From NCBI GenBank assembly GCA_963921825.1, contig OY997591.1, positions 48,257,825-48,321,824 of the forward strand: DNA of 64,000 nucleotides. Reading direction: 5' to 3'. The notes beneath the pieces are model-generated. The model was not told the origin of the DNA and did no database searches. It saw only the letters and a program-made list of their open reading frames with translations. Of the stretch, positions 1-12,763 are shown one piece after another. The first letter of the stretch is position 1. The number at the start of each line of letters is the position of its first letter. A program made the translations under genes and the position numbers. The stretch is from Erodium maritimum. Taxonomy: Eukaryota > Streptophyta > Magnoliopsida > Geraniales > Geraniaceae.

Positions 1-250
1 TCGTGTATCATTTCTACCCATCGTATTCTTTATTTCAAAGAATCGGTGTTTTAATATATGCTCTACTGATCAAAAAAAAAGTAAGGTGGAGACCAAATAA
101 TCTTGATACACCTTACTTTGAGGATCAAAAATATATATATATAATACCTATGATACAATACTTTCAATTGTTACTTTAATTTGTATCAACCTTTATGATA
201 ACATGTATATTGAATTACATATGTGCCCATAATAGTATTTTCTTCCAACA
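1..250 (-). repeat. 3' LTR of Copia C, cut by the window edge
   Basis: On the minus strand the LTR starts with TGTTGG at 250. It is preceded by a purine tract, read on the plus strand as ATCCCCCATT at 251-260, which is the polypurine primer. The stretch around 160-240 matches the LTR end at 54530-54615. The other end lies outside the window. Confidence 0.7.
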
Positions 251-625
251 ATCCCCCATTTGGCAATATATGTTTTTCCTATCAAATATACAACATTATG
301 AACAATTGGTATCATGTAAAAATCTCATCCATCAACCATACTCATATAGAACCAAAATAGCAGTTGTCAAATTACTTATGACTAAACCATCAATGATAAC
401 ATATACAAGTATAGCCAAACGACATAGATCAATCATAGATGTGTAGCATGAAAATTACATGCAATATGATCCGACTTGTCTATTTCCAACTGGTCCTCCT
501 TAAACTTAAGTGAGACCAATAACCAAAAATAGAATGCATGAACTGAATGCTTTATTTCTGATGAGAAGATATTCAAATACTTGAACTTAAACTTAAACAT
601 AAATCAAGCAATATACAAACTCCCA
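251..625 (-). other. 3' untranslated part of Copia C with polypurine tract
   Basis: This lies between the RNase H coding remnant and the LTR. It contains the polypurine tract at 251-260 and no convincing gene. A short plus-strand reading frame crossing it is a shadow. Confidence 0.6.
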
Positions 626-952
626 CTAAACCAAAATGTCCTCAAGTGATATAACACCCTTCTGAGCAGTGTGCTCATGAAAGAACTTGGGTGGTAAACC
701 CTTTGTGAGCGGGTCCGCTATCATGGAGTCTGTCCCAAAATGCTTTATGGATATTTGTCCATTTTGCAATCTTTCTTTCACAACCATGAACTTTATGTCT
801 ATATGTTTAGACTTTGATGAGCTCCTATTGTTGTTGAAATATAAAATTGTTGAGTTATTTTCACAAAATAACTTTAGTGGTTTTTTAACATTTTTAAAAA
901 TGCGTAGCCCAGTGGCAAAGTTTCGCGACCATATTCCATGGTTTGATGCCTC
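626..952 (-). pseudogene. Copia C RNase H, C-terminal part of Pol
   Basis: The translation carries the Copia RNase H signature, with KPLKLFCENNS, NRSSSKSKHIDIKF and ADPLTKGLPPKFFHEH in order. In the family this enzyme removes the RNA strand during reverse transcription. It ends about 375 bases from the LTR, as in Tnt1-type elements. The LTR of family A begins at 953 and cuts into the coding region. It is an inactive fossil piece of a larger polyprotein. The rest of Pol lies at 20832-21685 and 31258-33035. Confidence 0.85.
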
Positions 953-1335
953 TGAAGGATCGAAAAACATCACATGTTCGCAGCGGAATAAAATATTCGA
1001 TCCTAAAACGATCTATTGCATTTGAATCAAGGATATAATTAATAGGCTACTTACTTGATATGTAGAACAAAATTGATATAGCTCCGAAAATATGAAGCCT
1101 CTAGTGTATCCACACCGAGCAACGCTTTGATGCTTTCAACCACTTGAGACGGCTATGGAGATGAAGAACGATTCTTTAATTTTGTGTTTTGGGAGAGAAG
1201 AGAAAAAGAGGCTACAAGAGAATAAGATGAATCCACTTTTCTAAACCTAATTTTCTCTTAATATACTATTAAGTATATTGGGTCCAAGACTCAATTAGGC
1301 TTTAAACCCGATTGGGCCTAGGGCAAAACCCAACA
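953..1335 (-). repeat. 3' LTR of Copia family A (outer copy)
   Basis: This is 383 bases. On the minus strand it runs from TGTTGGG at 1335 to CCTTCA at 953, and a polypurine tract (plus-strand ATCTCCCACTTG, 1336-1347) lies next to it. It differs from the LTR at 20542-20831 at about 15 of 290 positions, but from the LTR at 10823-11205 much more, at roughly one position in five. It therefore pairs better with the distant copy. At a grass-type rate of 1.3e-8 per site per year, 5 percent divergence suggests about 2 million years, a rough figure. Confidence 0.85.
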
Positions 1336-2455
1336 ATCTCCCACTTGACCTAGATCCAATCTATCAAGAATTCCAATATTTATTATATTTTTGTGTTAGT
1401 AGAAGGTATAACAAATATGTCATCTAGGTCATTTCAATAAATAATTCAAAATAAATTAAATGATCTTAAACATCAAACGTCACTCGTAAGTGTGTGACCA
1501 CATAGGTTCAACGCTAAACCGGTAGTAATTAATCTCATTAACTACTAATCGAGGTTGGCGTCTAACAACACTCCCCGACGGCCGGATAACGTGAATATCA
1601 ATATCCAATAAAGACGAACCTGGTTTAAGGATGATGAATTGTTTTCCTTCCATCTTTCCAACTCCGGATTATCCTAGGGTATGGTTTGACTGTCAAACCC
1701 TAATAGATAACCACTATGTTTCATGTTGATTGTTACTGGTTCTCGAATGATTTTAAGAAACTCCTTTCCTAAATCATTCTTCTACCTTGGCCAAGGATCT
1801 TTTCCAACCATAAGATTCATAACAACATAAAGTTCAAACTCATTACCTTGAGTTGATGGATTCCCTCTTGACTCGCCACTGATTTTATAGGTACTCAATT
1901 ATACCCAATGACCTTTCAACTAGCATTTTTACACACTAGGTGTCCGATATCAAAGTATAACAAGCATTCTATTAATCACTATGGTGATCTCAGGTCAAAG
2001 GACAAAATAATATACATTTGTTCCTTAAGAAAATTTCCACATTGACAGTATAGGTAAAATCAACCATTTGGAAATCTCACGTTTGGTCAGTTCAATGATC
2101 ATATCCACTATATGCATCATCTATATTATAACTAAATGAATGAGATCCATTAATACTCATCCAATGAGTACAATTATACATATATTGGTCTATCCGGATC
2201 ATCGTGGTCCTAGTAGGATGATCCTATGACCAAGAACACTTTTAGATAAAACTCTATAATACTTGACTCTCATTATCATAATCCCTATTATGATGACAAG
2301 TATAACAGTTCAATCAAGGACTTATCATATCACAATATCAATAAATATTCATATATGATAACAATAAAATAAAACATTGCATTAATCTCAATTAATCACA
2401 ATCCATAGTTCAAAAACGTGCTAATAATAATGTTGCATAAAGATTAGCATTTAAT
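1336..2455 (-). other. Long 3' untranslated region of Copia A
   Basis: About 1.1 kb lies between the RNase H stop and the LTR. No gene is seen. It is AT-rich and includes the text around 1490-1610 (two directly adjacent variants of an ACTACTAATCGAGG-type motif and a CGACGGCCGG tract) that resembles LTR sequence of other Copia groups. It may be LTR-derived, but I cannot prove this. Confidence 0.5.
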
Positions 2456-4140
2456 CTAAAGCCAACCATTCATGAACCTCAATCCTATATTCCATTTATG
2501 CTTGTCAAACTCCTTTGAACCAAGTGCTTTAGTGAAAGGATCTGCAACGTTCTCTTTTCCTTCCACCTTCAGAATTTGAACGTCTTCACGTTCAACTATT
2601 TCTCTAATTAGATGAAACTTCCGAGGAACGTGTTTGGATTTCTGATGTGCTCTCAGCTCTTTGGCTTGTGCAATAGCTCCCGTATTGTCACAAAATAAAG
2701 GAACACTTTCCTTTGCTAAAGGAACCACACCAAGCTCAATTAAGAACTTCCTCATCCATACAGCTTCCTTAGCAGCGTCACATGCCGCTATGTATTCTGC
2801 TTCAGTTACTGAATCAGCTACTGTAGCTTGTTTGGAACTCTTCCAACTCACTGCTCCACCATTCAAGGTAAAGACATAACCAGAAGTAGATTTGCTATCA
2901 TCCTTATCTGATGCAAAACTTGTATCGGTATGGCCTAACAATTTAAGCTCATTATCTCCATATATGAGGAATTGGTCTTTAGTTCTTCTCAAGTACTTAA
3001 GAATAGTTTTGACAACTTTCCAATGTGCATCACCCGGATTCCCTTGGTACCTACTTGCTACTCCTAGCGCATAGGCAACATCCAGTCTTGTACATGTCAT
3101 GGTATACATGATAGCTCCCACTGCGTTAGCATATGGGATTATATTCATGCGTTCTCTTTCCTCTAGGGTCTTAGGACTATCCTCCCTAGATAGAGAAACT
3201 ACAGTTCCAATAGGTAAGTAACCCTTTTTGGAATTATCCATGTGATACTTCCTTAAGATAGTATCAATGTACGTAGATTGGGAGATTCCAAGCGACTTCC
3301 TTGATCTATCTCTATAGACCTTTATTCCAAGAATATAAGTTGCTTCTCCCATATCTTTCATGGAGAACTTTTCAGATAGCCAAACCTTTGTTTCTTGCAT
3401 GGCTGGCACATCATTTCCTATTAGAAATATGTCATCTACATACAACAATAAAATAACTATGCTCCCACTAACCCTTTTGTACACATATGGCTCCTCTTCA
3501 CAACGCACAAAATCGAACTTTTCGATTGTCGTGTGAAAACGAATGTTCCAACTACGAGAAGCTTGCTTTAATCCATAAATGGATCGTTGTAGCTTACATA
3601 CTTTACTAGGAGCATATGACAATGTGAAACCTTCAGGTTGAGTCATATAGACATCCTCCTTGAGCTCACCATTAAGGAAAGTCGTTTTCACATCCATTTT
3701 CCAAATCTCATAATCATAGTATGCAGCAATAGCTAGCAAAATCCGAACAGATTTGAGCATTGCAACAGGGGAGAACGTTTCTTCATAATCAATACCTTCT
3801 TTTTTATTATAACCCTTAGCAACCAGACGGGCTTTAAAGGTCTCAACCTTACCATCCGCTCCAATCTTTCTCTTAAAAACCCATTTACACCCAATAGGTT
3901 TTAAGTCATTAGAGTCATCAACTAAAGTCCACACTTTATTGATTTTCATTGACTCCATTTCGGATTACGTGGCAACAAGCCATTTCTCATGGTCTGGACT
4001 AGCCATCGCCTCTTGATAACACTTAGGATCGTCTTGAATAATAAGGTCATCATCAGTATGATTATCCTCATTATTGCACACTAATAGATTCATACTATTT
4101 GGTGCACGACGTTCTCTAATTGATCTTCTAGGAGGCTCAT
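2456..4140 (-). pseudogene. Copia A reverse transcriptase and RNase H
   Basis: A reading frame stays open over 500 codons (3958-2456) and Copia RT similarity continues upstream to about 4140. Motifs in order are GCKWVFKRKIG, VAKGYNKKEGIDYEETFSP, WKMDVKTTFLNGEL, the catalytic YVDDI, RNase H TEAEYIA and PLFCDNTGA, and the C-terminal ADPFTKALGSKEF. In the family this is the 3' half of the Pol polyprotein. It copies the RNA genome inside virus-like particles. The gypsy solo LTR at 4141-7284 separates it from the integrase half at 7347-8993. This is the best-preserved coding block in the window, but the element is broken. A second, more decayed copy of the same block lies at 11206-12763. Confidence 0.9.
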
Positions 4141-4414
4141 TGTCACGCCCTAAATTCAGTAGAACCGAACCCGGAACGCGAACTTTTAAAACAATAAAAC
4201 ATTTCAAGCCTTTTAAATAAATCACTTTAAAACCATCAAGTAGTTAATCAAAATAATTATTTACAACTCAAAAGTACGTCCCAACAAGCGGACAAAAGCA
4301 AAGTGTACGTCGATAGACTCAAAAGAATAACCTCGACTCCGCTCCTAGCTCTTCAAGCTTCGAGAGCTCACCTAGTCCATCTCGCGACCAGTACCTGTAG
4401 GAAAAGCAGCTAGG

Positions 4415-4432
4415 GGTGAGCGTTCGCTCACC
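4415..4432. other. Conserved LTR hairpin GGTGAGCG/CGCTCACC (G1)
   Basis: The palindrome GGTGAGCGTTCGCTCACC lies beside a CTGTAGGAAAAG tract (4396-4407). On the minus strand that tract reads as a pyrimidine run ending in CTACAG, like a 3' splice site. The same block recurs in every long gypsy LTR of the window. Confidence 0.7.
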
Positions 4433-5084
4433 ACCACAGATAACAGACTGACTACAGCATACTTAGCAGACAATGCCGGTAACAGCAACAACAAACTCAA
4501 CACCGGGGACTACTATACCCAAACTCAAGTAACCCGACTAACACACAACAGTCGCCTTCCTCAACCGACTCAACACTCGGACACGTAATGTAGACCCGAC
4601 ACAACAATCACGACCTCTTCCAAGGACACAAAAGGCAACCATGCAACACCCAAGATCACAAAGGATCGCACACCAAACAAGATCACAAAGGATCGCACTC
4701 CAGTCAGCTGCTCAGTGTCGGTTGCTAACCGGCTGGGCTCGAGCCTGCCCCACCCTGTCAGGCTCACCCTGTCAGGCTCAGTGTCGGATCGCTCACCCTG
4801 TCAGGCTCCAGGCGGTCGACATGTTGGCGATATACCGAGCTACTTTTCCGATAGCTAGTCGGGAGGGGAGCAACCCTCCATCGCCTAAGAATGCTCAACC
4901 TGCCGATCCCTGTCAGGCCAGGCTAGCCAAAGAACGCTCGACCTGCCGATCCCTGTCAGGCAAGCCAGCCAACCTCCACGCACTTCCCGACACAAAGTCG
5001 GGTCACTAACCTCAGGCAATCACAATCACAATCACAAGCAAAGTTCAACAAACAACAACAAGACCGTTTCAACACTCCACAGGC

Positions 5085-5560
5085 ACTCATGGCCACCCAA
5101 GACACCAACGGTAAGACACAGATTCAACAACCCCACGGGCACTCATGGCCACCCACGACACACCGACAGTAACTCACGGGCTCAACAACCCCACGGGCAC
5201 TCACGGCCTCCCAAGACACACCAACAGTAACTCACGGGCTCAACAACCCCACGGGCACTCACGGCCACCCAAAACACCAACGGTAAAACACGGGCTCAAC
5301 AACCCCATGGGCACTCATGGCCACCCAAAACACCAGCGGTAAAACACGGGCTAAACAACCCCACGGGCACTCATGGCCACCCAAGACACCAACAGTAAAG
5401 ACACGGGCTCTCATGGCCACCCAAGACACCAACAGTAAAGACACGGGCTCTCATGGACACCCAAGACACAGCAGTAAAAAACGGGCTCTCATGGCCACCC
5501 AAGACACAAATATTAAAGTACGAGCTCTCATGGCCACCCAAGACACAAACTAAACAATCA
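5085..5560. repeat. 57-base minisatellite in LTR G1
   Basis: About eight degenerate copies of a unit containing GGGCACTCATGGCCACCCA and CAACAACCCCACGGG. The later copies are shorter. Because the unit is near a multiple of three, it opens spurious frames on both strands. Confidence 0.85.
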
Positions 5561-7284
5561 ACCTCCGGGCATGGTCATGTGCCTCCAGTAATTCTAATAT
5601 CGATAAGTTCACTGCTACTACGACACTACTAAGTGTCACATGCATTTCTAATGTTCGATACGTTCCCGTATCACACGACACTACCCGGTGTCGCCTGAGT
5701 CTCTAATAATCGATAAACTTACTTAACCCACGACACCCCGGTGTCACATGCAATTCTACTGTTAACTTTCCCTAATCAAGGCCGAGATCCGGCTACTTTT
5801 CTCTACCTCTTGAAGCGTGTCACAACGATGCTCGCTCTCTGGCAATGCTCCAAATTTCCCGCTTAGTCTCCTCTTTCCACGGTAGGCGACACGGTCTACA
5901 AGTATTACAATTAACACACTTTTTAAGTAAGCATGCGAAACCCGAAATTAAAGAATTAAACGCCCAAACTCAACCCCGACAATGTCGATCACTCCCAAAC
6001 TTCCCAATTACTCGACTTTGTCGATAATGGACCCGGAAAGGCCCATTTCGTCCGGCTTGGCCAATCTTCCCGGGATCGGGAAAACGTCCCTCGGGCTCCA
6101 AAAATTTCCATTTTCGTTTCTACAATTCCTAATTATACTCACTCGTTCCAACGCAGTTGGCGGAATCAATTTCCGAATCCTCACAAATTACAAACCCTAA
6201 TTCCCTATTTTTCAATACAAGACAGTAATCTACAAAAGAAAAAAAAATAACAAAACTTTTGATACCGATAAAGTGGCTACAGAAGCTTTCTTCTTAATGT
6301 CTTATTGCTCTTACTCCACAAATATCACTAAGCTACTGCTCATAATACCACCATTTACAAAAGGAAAGCAAGTTGATTTTGCTTGTGTTTCCGTGAATGG
6401 CATGGAGTAATTAAGGATCATTTAAAATCTATCAAGGAAAAGACAAAATAGAAAACACAAGATGCTGATTTACCCAAGCTACCAATTTCCCCTTTGTTCT
6501 GTCAAGTCAGATGCATTCATAGAGATAGGAAACAAGAGCTCAAGGTCATTACCTCTTCACCGTAGTTCACCAAAACAATAGAAATGAGGAGCTCTCTCTC
6601 TGCCTCACACCAATGAAGTCGCGCCACCCAAGATCAATTGATGCCTCTGTAGACCATCACCCATGCAGCAAGAAGAACACCATGTCCTCTCCTCATCAAC
6701 GTTGCCGCCGCACCACAACCAAACCTATTTTATTCCCTTGTTTCTCTCCAAAAAACCCCAAAAACCCCCAAAAACCCCTTATGGCCGAACACCCCCAACC
6801 TCATAGTCTTCTTGTTTTGCCCCATAAACCTAACACCACCACTTGGTTGACAAGTGGCAAGTGGGTCCCACACCTTTTTGGAAAAATATCTTCTAGATAT
6901 TTTCCAATCAGATTCGCGAAATTCGTACGTTTCGGGCCCCGAACGGGCACTTTTTCCAAGAAATTACGAAACTTCACGGGCTACAAGGAAACAGCTCAAC
7001 TAAGACCGATGCGATGACGGCTAAGCTTTTTGGATCCAAAACGGTCCTCGAATGGACCAAAACGTCGCTCGGTTGACTTTTCCAGCGAAAAGTCAACATT
7101 TCTCAAACTGATCAGAAATTTTCCCTGAGTCCCCCGGAACTCACTTTGGTCGATATCGGGGTCAACTTAAGTCCGGTATGACCCTCGGGGTCAACTTTAG
7201 GTTCATTTAAGTGTCTGTCGAATTTTTTTAAATTTTCCAGTTTTTCGCAGGTTTGACTGGCGTTGACCGGGAGTGGTTCTTACA

Positions 7285-8993
7285 CTCTTGTACTTCTTGA
7301 TTCTGTTGTTTCCCTTGTTCCTGAACTGGTTCATTTACCAAATCATTTACCTCAACGTTTGAGGTTGAACCCTCAGTGGAAACTGTAAGACATCAAGAAA
7401 AGGTTGCTCAATATGCATCTCATGCTCTTGAGTCGGTGTTGACTCATTGGTATCTTGTATTTCATCAAGATCTATTTCTACTCCAGTTTTTCCAACATCA
7501 AGGAACTCCATTTCTAAAATGGTCGCGTTCCTAGCCACAAACACTTTGTGTTCAGAAGGATGGTAGAAATAGTATCCCATAGTCTCCTTGGGATAACCAA
7601 CAAATCTGCATTTGGTAGACTTAGCCTCAAGCTTGTCTGATTGCAGTCGCTTAACATAGGCTGGACAACCCCAAACTCTTAAATGTTTAAGGCTGGCTTT
7701 CCATCCTTTCCATATCTCATATGGTGTTTCAACAACTGCCTTAGTGGGAACCTTATTTAACAAATATGCAGCAGCTTCTAAAGCATATCCCCATAGGAAG
7801 ATAGGAAGATCTGTGAACCCCATCATCGATCGTACCATATCTAATAAGGTACGATTTCGCCTCTCAGAAACACTGTTGTGTTGCGGTGTCCCAGGAGGAC
7901 TCCATTGTGATAGGATTCCATCTTGTGATAAATAATCAATAAAATCATCTGTGAGAGACTCACCCCCACAGTCAGATCTCAGTGCCTTGATATTCTTACC
8001 GGTTTGTTTCTCAACTTCACTTTTGAACATTTCAAAAGATTCCGACTTATGTCTCATGAGATATACGAAACCATATCTCGACATATCGTCAGTGAAGGTG
8101 ATAAAGTAAGAATATCCACCTTTTGCTTGAACTTTCATTGGTCCACATACATCACTATGTATGATTCCCAAAAGTTCACTGGCTCTTTCTCCAATTCCAT
8201 TAAGAGGAGATTTTGTCATTTTTCCAATGAGACAAGATTCACAAGTATCGTATGATTCATAATCATATTGCCCAAGACACCCCGTCTTATGCAACTTGTT
8301 TATTCTTTTCTCACCGATATGACCAAGCCTACAGTGCCAAAGGTAACTTTGATTTACTTGATTATTTCTCTTCCTCTTCTGGCCAGAGATAGTCATAACA
8401 AGACAAGTAACTAATTCAGGTAAGACATAAAGACCATATTTTTTGTAAACATCGACATATAATTCATCAGCATGAAATATAGAACAATGATTATCACAAA
8501 TATCCAAACGAAGTCCATGTTCAACCAAATATGAAACAGAAATTATGTTTGAAAGAAACGTAGGAATGTAATAGCAATCCTCCAACAATAAAGTCTTTCC
8601 AGTAGGCATTACAAGAGTTATGGTCCCTACAGCTAGGGCAACACCACTTGCTTTATTTCCAACTTGTATGTTGACCTCTCCTTTCTTCAACCTCCTATTG
8701 ATTTTTAGCCCCTGCAACATATTGCAGATGTTAAAACCACTTCCGGTATCCAACACCCATTTCGAAGCATCAATAGATGTCAAAGAAATCATGAAAACAT
8801 TTTTCATTAATGTCTTACCTTGTTTCTTGTCCTTCAGAGTAGCCAAATACTCTTGACAATTCCCCCTCCAATGTCCTTTCTTCTTGCAGAAGAAACATTC
8901 AGCATCCTCCTGACCAGTGCTCAACTTCATTTTCTTGAATTTGTTCAAAACATAATTCTTTGGCCCAAGTGGATTTTTCTTAGATTTCCTCAC
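7285..8993 (-). pseudogene. Copia A gag zinc knuckle, protease and integrase
   Basis: Reading from 8993, the order is a CCHC knuckle CFFCKKKGHWRGNC, the protease site WVLDTGSGFNIC, the integrase HHCC zinc site (HCRLGHIGEKRINKL then CESCLIGKMTKSP), and the catalytic core with HSDVCGPM, FTDDMSRYGFVYLM, SDCGGE and HNSVSERRNRTL. The frame is open over 548 codons. In the family, protease cuts the polyprotein and integrase joins the DNA copy to the host chromosome. The order gag-PR-IN before RT is diagnostic of Copia. The RT half lies at 2456-4140, beyond the solo LTR. It is part of a broken element. Confidence 0.9.
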
Positions 8994-9694
8994 ATTTTTT
9001 CACTTGCCCTTAGAAGAGCTACCGATCAGATTCACAGATCCCGACACTTTCACCTTTCCAGATGTGATTTGATTCTCAAAATCGATCAACAAATTGAGCA
9101 ATTAATGAAGATCACAATCCATCTTGTTCATGTTATAATTAACAATGAACGGTGAAAAAGTGTCATCAAGAGATTGCAAGATCAAATCCTGCGATAACTC
9201 CTTACCAAGTGTGCAACCTTGCTTCTCAAGCCGTTATACAAGATCAATCATCTTTAGAACATGGGTGTGAATTGGTTCCTTGGGTTTCGTTCAGATTTGA
9301 ACAAGGACTTAGATATCTGATATCTTGCTGTCCTACTTTGAGACCCATACATCTTCTTAAGATGCTCTATGATATGTGGTGGATTCATAGTCTCATGTTG
9401 CCTCTGAAGATCAGGACTCATGGAAGCCAAAATGATGCACTGAGTAGTAGTACTTCGTTCTTGGTACTTCGAATATGCATCTAATGCAACTACATCAGTC
9501 ACTCCCTCAGCGGTAGCTTCCATCATGGGGTTATCAATCACATCGATAAGTTTTTCATGCATGAGAATAATTCTCAAGTTCCGGTACCAGTCATCAAAAT
9601 TGTTACCAGACAGTTTGTTAGCATCAAGTATGCCACGCAGTGTGATAGTAGCCATTTCAGAAAGTAATTGTAAAGGAAAACAACAATAGAACAA
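8994..9694 (-). pseudogene. Copia A gag, N-terminal part (UBN2 type)
   Basis: The N-terminal stretch reads MATITLRGILDANKLSGNN, then FDDWYRNLRIILMHEKL, SKYQERSTTTQCIILASM and HIIEHLKKMYG. This matches the retrotransposon gag/UBN2 family, which forms the shell of the virus-like particle. It lies just upstream of the zinc knuckle and protease block, as expected. The coding remains are not continuous. Confidence 0.85.
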
Positions 9695-10108
9695 ACATAC
9701 ATCATTAAGACATACGATTCATCAAAATGATAATACAAACTTTAAAACATGAATGAGCACCTTGGTTGTCAAGTCGTTTCTCACACATAATTAAAGTTTT
9801 TCTTGATTTTATCACATAAAACCACAACATGCTATATACTACATAGTCACCTGGTTGTCAGGTTGGTCCTATTAGTATATTTGAGTTTATCCATCCTAAT
9901 GACAGAAAACTAGTTAATATTACACCCTCTGGGTAGTCCAGACTATAAGTGTAACATCAAATAATTTTTCTTCACTCACACATCACATGCAATAGACAAA
10001 ATTACTTCCTCTTGAAAATTAATTAAAGTTATACCCTCTGGGTAGTCCAGACTATAAGTACAAACATTAAATAAATTTCTATGTATCTGCATCGTATGCA
10101 AATAAGAG

Positions 10109-10156
<48 letters not shown>

Positions 10157-10650
10157 TTGAACTACAAGTCCCCTGGTAGTCAGGTCGTACCTTGTAAACA
10201 AAAATAAAATAAAAAATTATTCTGAACTACAAGTCCCCTGGTAGTCAAGTCGTTCCTTGTAAACGAATAAAAATTATTTATCTACTTGGATGAAAAAGCC
10301 GATGACAAAATATCTCATATTTTATCAATTAAAACTCAATAATTTTTTTAAAAAAATTATTTGTATCAAAACAATTTTAATACAATTTTTCATCATATGA
10401 AAAACATATACATGTCACACACATATCAATAGTTTATACACTGTATAAACAACTAGTTATCAACCAATCTCATGTTAAACATATGTGAACACATTTACAA
10501 TCAACAAAAAGTCATTCTAGGTATATATGGCCTATGACGCATAATAGACAATATATACACGGTTGTCATGTAAAAAGTGTAAAGCATAAATCATGATACA
10601 TACGTATCCATATCATAAAGGATCTGTACACATATATTCACTAAGCATAC

Positions 10651-10686
<36 letters not shown>

Positions 10687-10822
10687 GTTCACGGACAAAG
10701 ACAATAAAAATAGGTTTATTGTCTGATTCGTCAAAGCAATACGTATAATATGTATATACATATACATATAAAAAAATTTACATATGATTTAAATGAAAAA
10801 TAACTTTGGCTCTGATACCAAT
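9695..10822 (-). other. Leader of Copia A with initiator tRNA primer site
   Basis: This is untranslated, AT-rich DNA between the 5' LTR and gag. The primer site GCTCTGATACCA at 10809-10820 (minus strand TGGTATCAGAGC) is a perfect initiator tRNA-Met match, two bases from the LTR. Two to four copies of a CTGGTAGTCAGGT/CTGGGTAGTCCAGACTATAAGT motif lie at about 9845-10260. No gene is seen. Confidence 0.75.
10111..10154. repeat. (AT)n microsatellite
   Basis: Uninterrupted AT dinucleotide, 22 copies, inside the Copia A leader. A second, imperfect AT run lies at about 10648-10687. Confidence 0.95.
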
Positions 10823-11205
10823 TGAAGGATCGAAAAAACATCATATGTTCGCAGCAGAATTAAATCGTTCGATCCAAAATAAATATATTGCATGTAAATC
10901 ATCGTTAAAACAATAAAATCACTTACTTGATTTGTAGAACGAAATTGATTTAGCTCCGAAACTACGAAGCCTCTAGTGTATCCACGCCGAGTAACGATCT
11001 TGGATGCTTTCAACAATTGAGACGGTTATGGAGAAGAACGATTCTTCTTTCGGTTATTTGGGAGAGAATAGAAAAAGTGGCTGCAGAGAATAATCTAAAA
11101 AAAATTATGTCTCTTAACCCTAATTATCTCTTTATATACTTTTAATTATTGGGTCCAAGACTCAATTGGGCTTGAAACCCGATTGGGCCTAGGGCAAACC
11201 CAACA
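10823..11205 (-). repeat. 5' LTR of a Copia A copy
   Basis: This is 383 bases with the same TGTTGGG and CCTTCA ends as 953-1335, followed on its inner side by the primer site. It is only about 80 percent like the LTRs at 953 and 20542, so it probably derives from a different copy of the family. On its outer side, at 11206, it directly joins RNase H sequence of another A copy. Confidence 0.85.
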
Positions 11206-12763
11206 CTCTTGGCTCCTTGGCTTGTGAAATAACGCTTGTATTGTCACAAAATAAAGGAACACTTTCCTTTACTAAAGGAACCACACCAAGCTCAGTTAAG
11301 AACTTCTTTATCCATACACATTTCTCAACAGCATCACATGCAACTATGTATTCTGCTTCGGTTACTGAATTAGCTACGAGGGCTTGTTTGGAACCCTTCC
11401 AACAAATTGCCACACCATTTAAGGTAAAACCATAACCAGAGGTAGATTTGCTATCGTCCTAATCTGATGCAAAACTTACATCAATATGGCCTAATAATTT
11501 AAGGTTCTTATCTCCATATATGACGAATTGGTCTTTAGTTCTTCTCAAGAACTTAAGAATATGTATGAGAACTTTCCAATGTGCCTCACCCGGATTCCTT
11601 TGGTACCTACTTGCTACTCCTAGCATATAGGAAACATCCGATCTCGTACATGTCATGGTATACATGATAGCTCCCACTATGTTAACATATTGGATTCTAC
11701 TCATGTGTTCTCTTTCCTCTAGGTTCTTACGACTATCCCCCTAGAAAGAGAAACTCCAGTCCAATAGGTAAGTACCCCTTTTTGGAATTATCCATGTGAT
11801 ACTTTGTTAAGATAGTATCAATGTACATAGATAAGGAGATCACAAACAACTTCCTTAATCTATCTCTATAGACCTTTATTCCAAGAATATAAGTTTCTCT
11901 CACATCTATCACGGAGAACTTTTTAGATAGCCAAATATTTGTTTATTGCATGGCTGACACATCATTTCCTATTAGGAATATGTCATCTACTTACAACACT
12001 AGGAAAACAATAACGCTCCCACTAACCTTCTTGTACACACATGGCTCCTCTTCACAACGCACAAAATCTAACTTTTCGATTGTCGTGTGAAAATGAATTT
12101 TCCAACTATGAGAAGCTTTTTTTTAATCCATAAATGGATCGTTGTAGCTTACATACTTTAATAGGAGCAAATGACAATGTGAAACCTTCAAGTTGAGTCA
12201 TATAGACATCCTCCTTGAGCTCACCATTAAGGAAAGCCATTTTCACATCCATTTGTCAAATCTCATAATCATAGTATGCAACAATAGCAAGCAAAATCCG
12301 AATAGATTTGAGTATTACTACAAGGGAGAACGTGTCTTCATAATCAATACCTTCCTTTTGATTATACCCCTTAGCAACCAGACGGGCTTTAAAGGTTTAA
12401 ATCTTACCCTCCGCTCCAATCTTTCTCTTAAAACCATATTTACACCCAATAGGTTTTAAGTCCTTAGAGTTATCAATTAAACTCCATACTTTATTGATTT
12501 TCATTGACTCCATTTCGGATCCCATGGAAGCAAGCCATTTCTCATGGTCTGGACATATCCATCGCCTCTTGGAAACACTTAGGATCGTCTTTAATAATAA
12601 GGTCATCATCAATATGATTGTCCTCATTATCGCACACTAATAGATTAATCCTATTTTGTGCTTGACGTTCTCTAATTGATCTTCTAGGAGGCTCTTGTAC
12701 TTCTTGATTCTGTTGTTACCCTTGTTCATGAATTGGTTCATTAACCAAATCATTTATCTCAAC
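11206..12763 (-). pseudogene. Second, older Copia A RT/RNase H piece
   Basis: This parallels 2650-4140 throughout. Readable stretches include SVTEAEYIVACDAVEKCVW, PLFCDNTSVISQAKE, TMTCTRSDVSYMLGVASRY and GCKYGFKRKIGAEGK. It is more decayed than the first copy, with many breaks. It retains the CTCTTGTACTTCTTG site (about 12695) that is interrupted by G1 in the other copy, so G1 entered after the copies diverged. The gypsy element G2 begins at 12764. Confidence 0.85.

Larger units (their letters stand above)
4141..7284 (-). mobile_element. Solo LTR of a Ty3/gypsy chromovirus-type family (G1)
   Basis: This is 3,144 bases, from TGTCACGCCC at 4141 to TTACA at 7284, the same ends as the LTRs of G3. 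It is flanked by CTCAT (4136-4140) and CTCTT (7285-7289), a 5-base target repeat with one mismatch. The homologous uninterrupted site at about 12690-12700 reads CTCTT, which confirms the insertion. No internal region is present, so it is a solo LTR left by recombination. It contains the 57-base minisatellite and the hairpin block common to this family. Several short reading frames in it come from the repeats and are not genes. Confidence 0.9.

Noticed and set aside
5085-5560. Regularly spaced repeats as a CRISPR array
   Set aside because: Units are adjacent, degenerate and without unique spacers. The genome is a plant, and the same minisatellite recurs in other LTRs.
10809-10820. tRNA-Met gene fragments at the many TGGTATCAGAGC sites
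   Set aside because: They are primer-binding sites adjoining LTR ends. No cloverleaf surrounds them.
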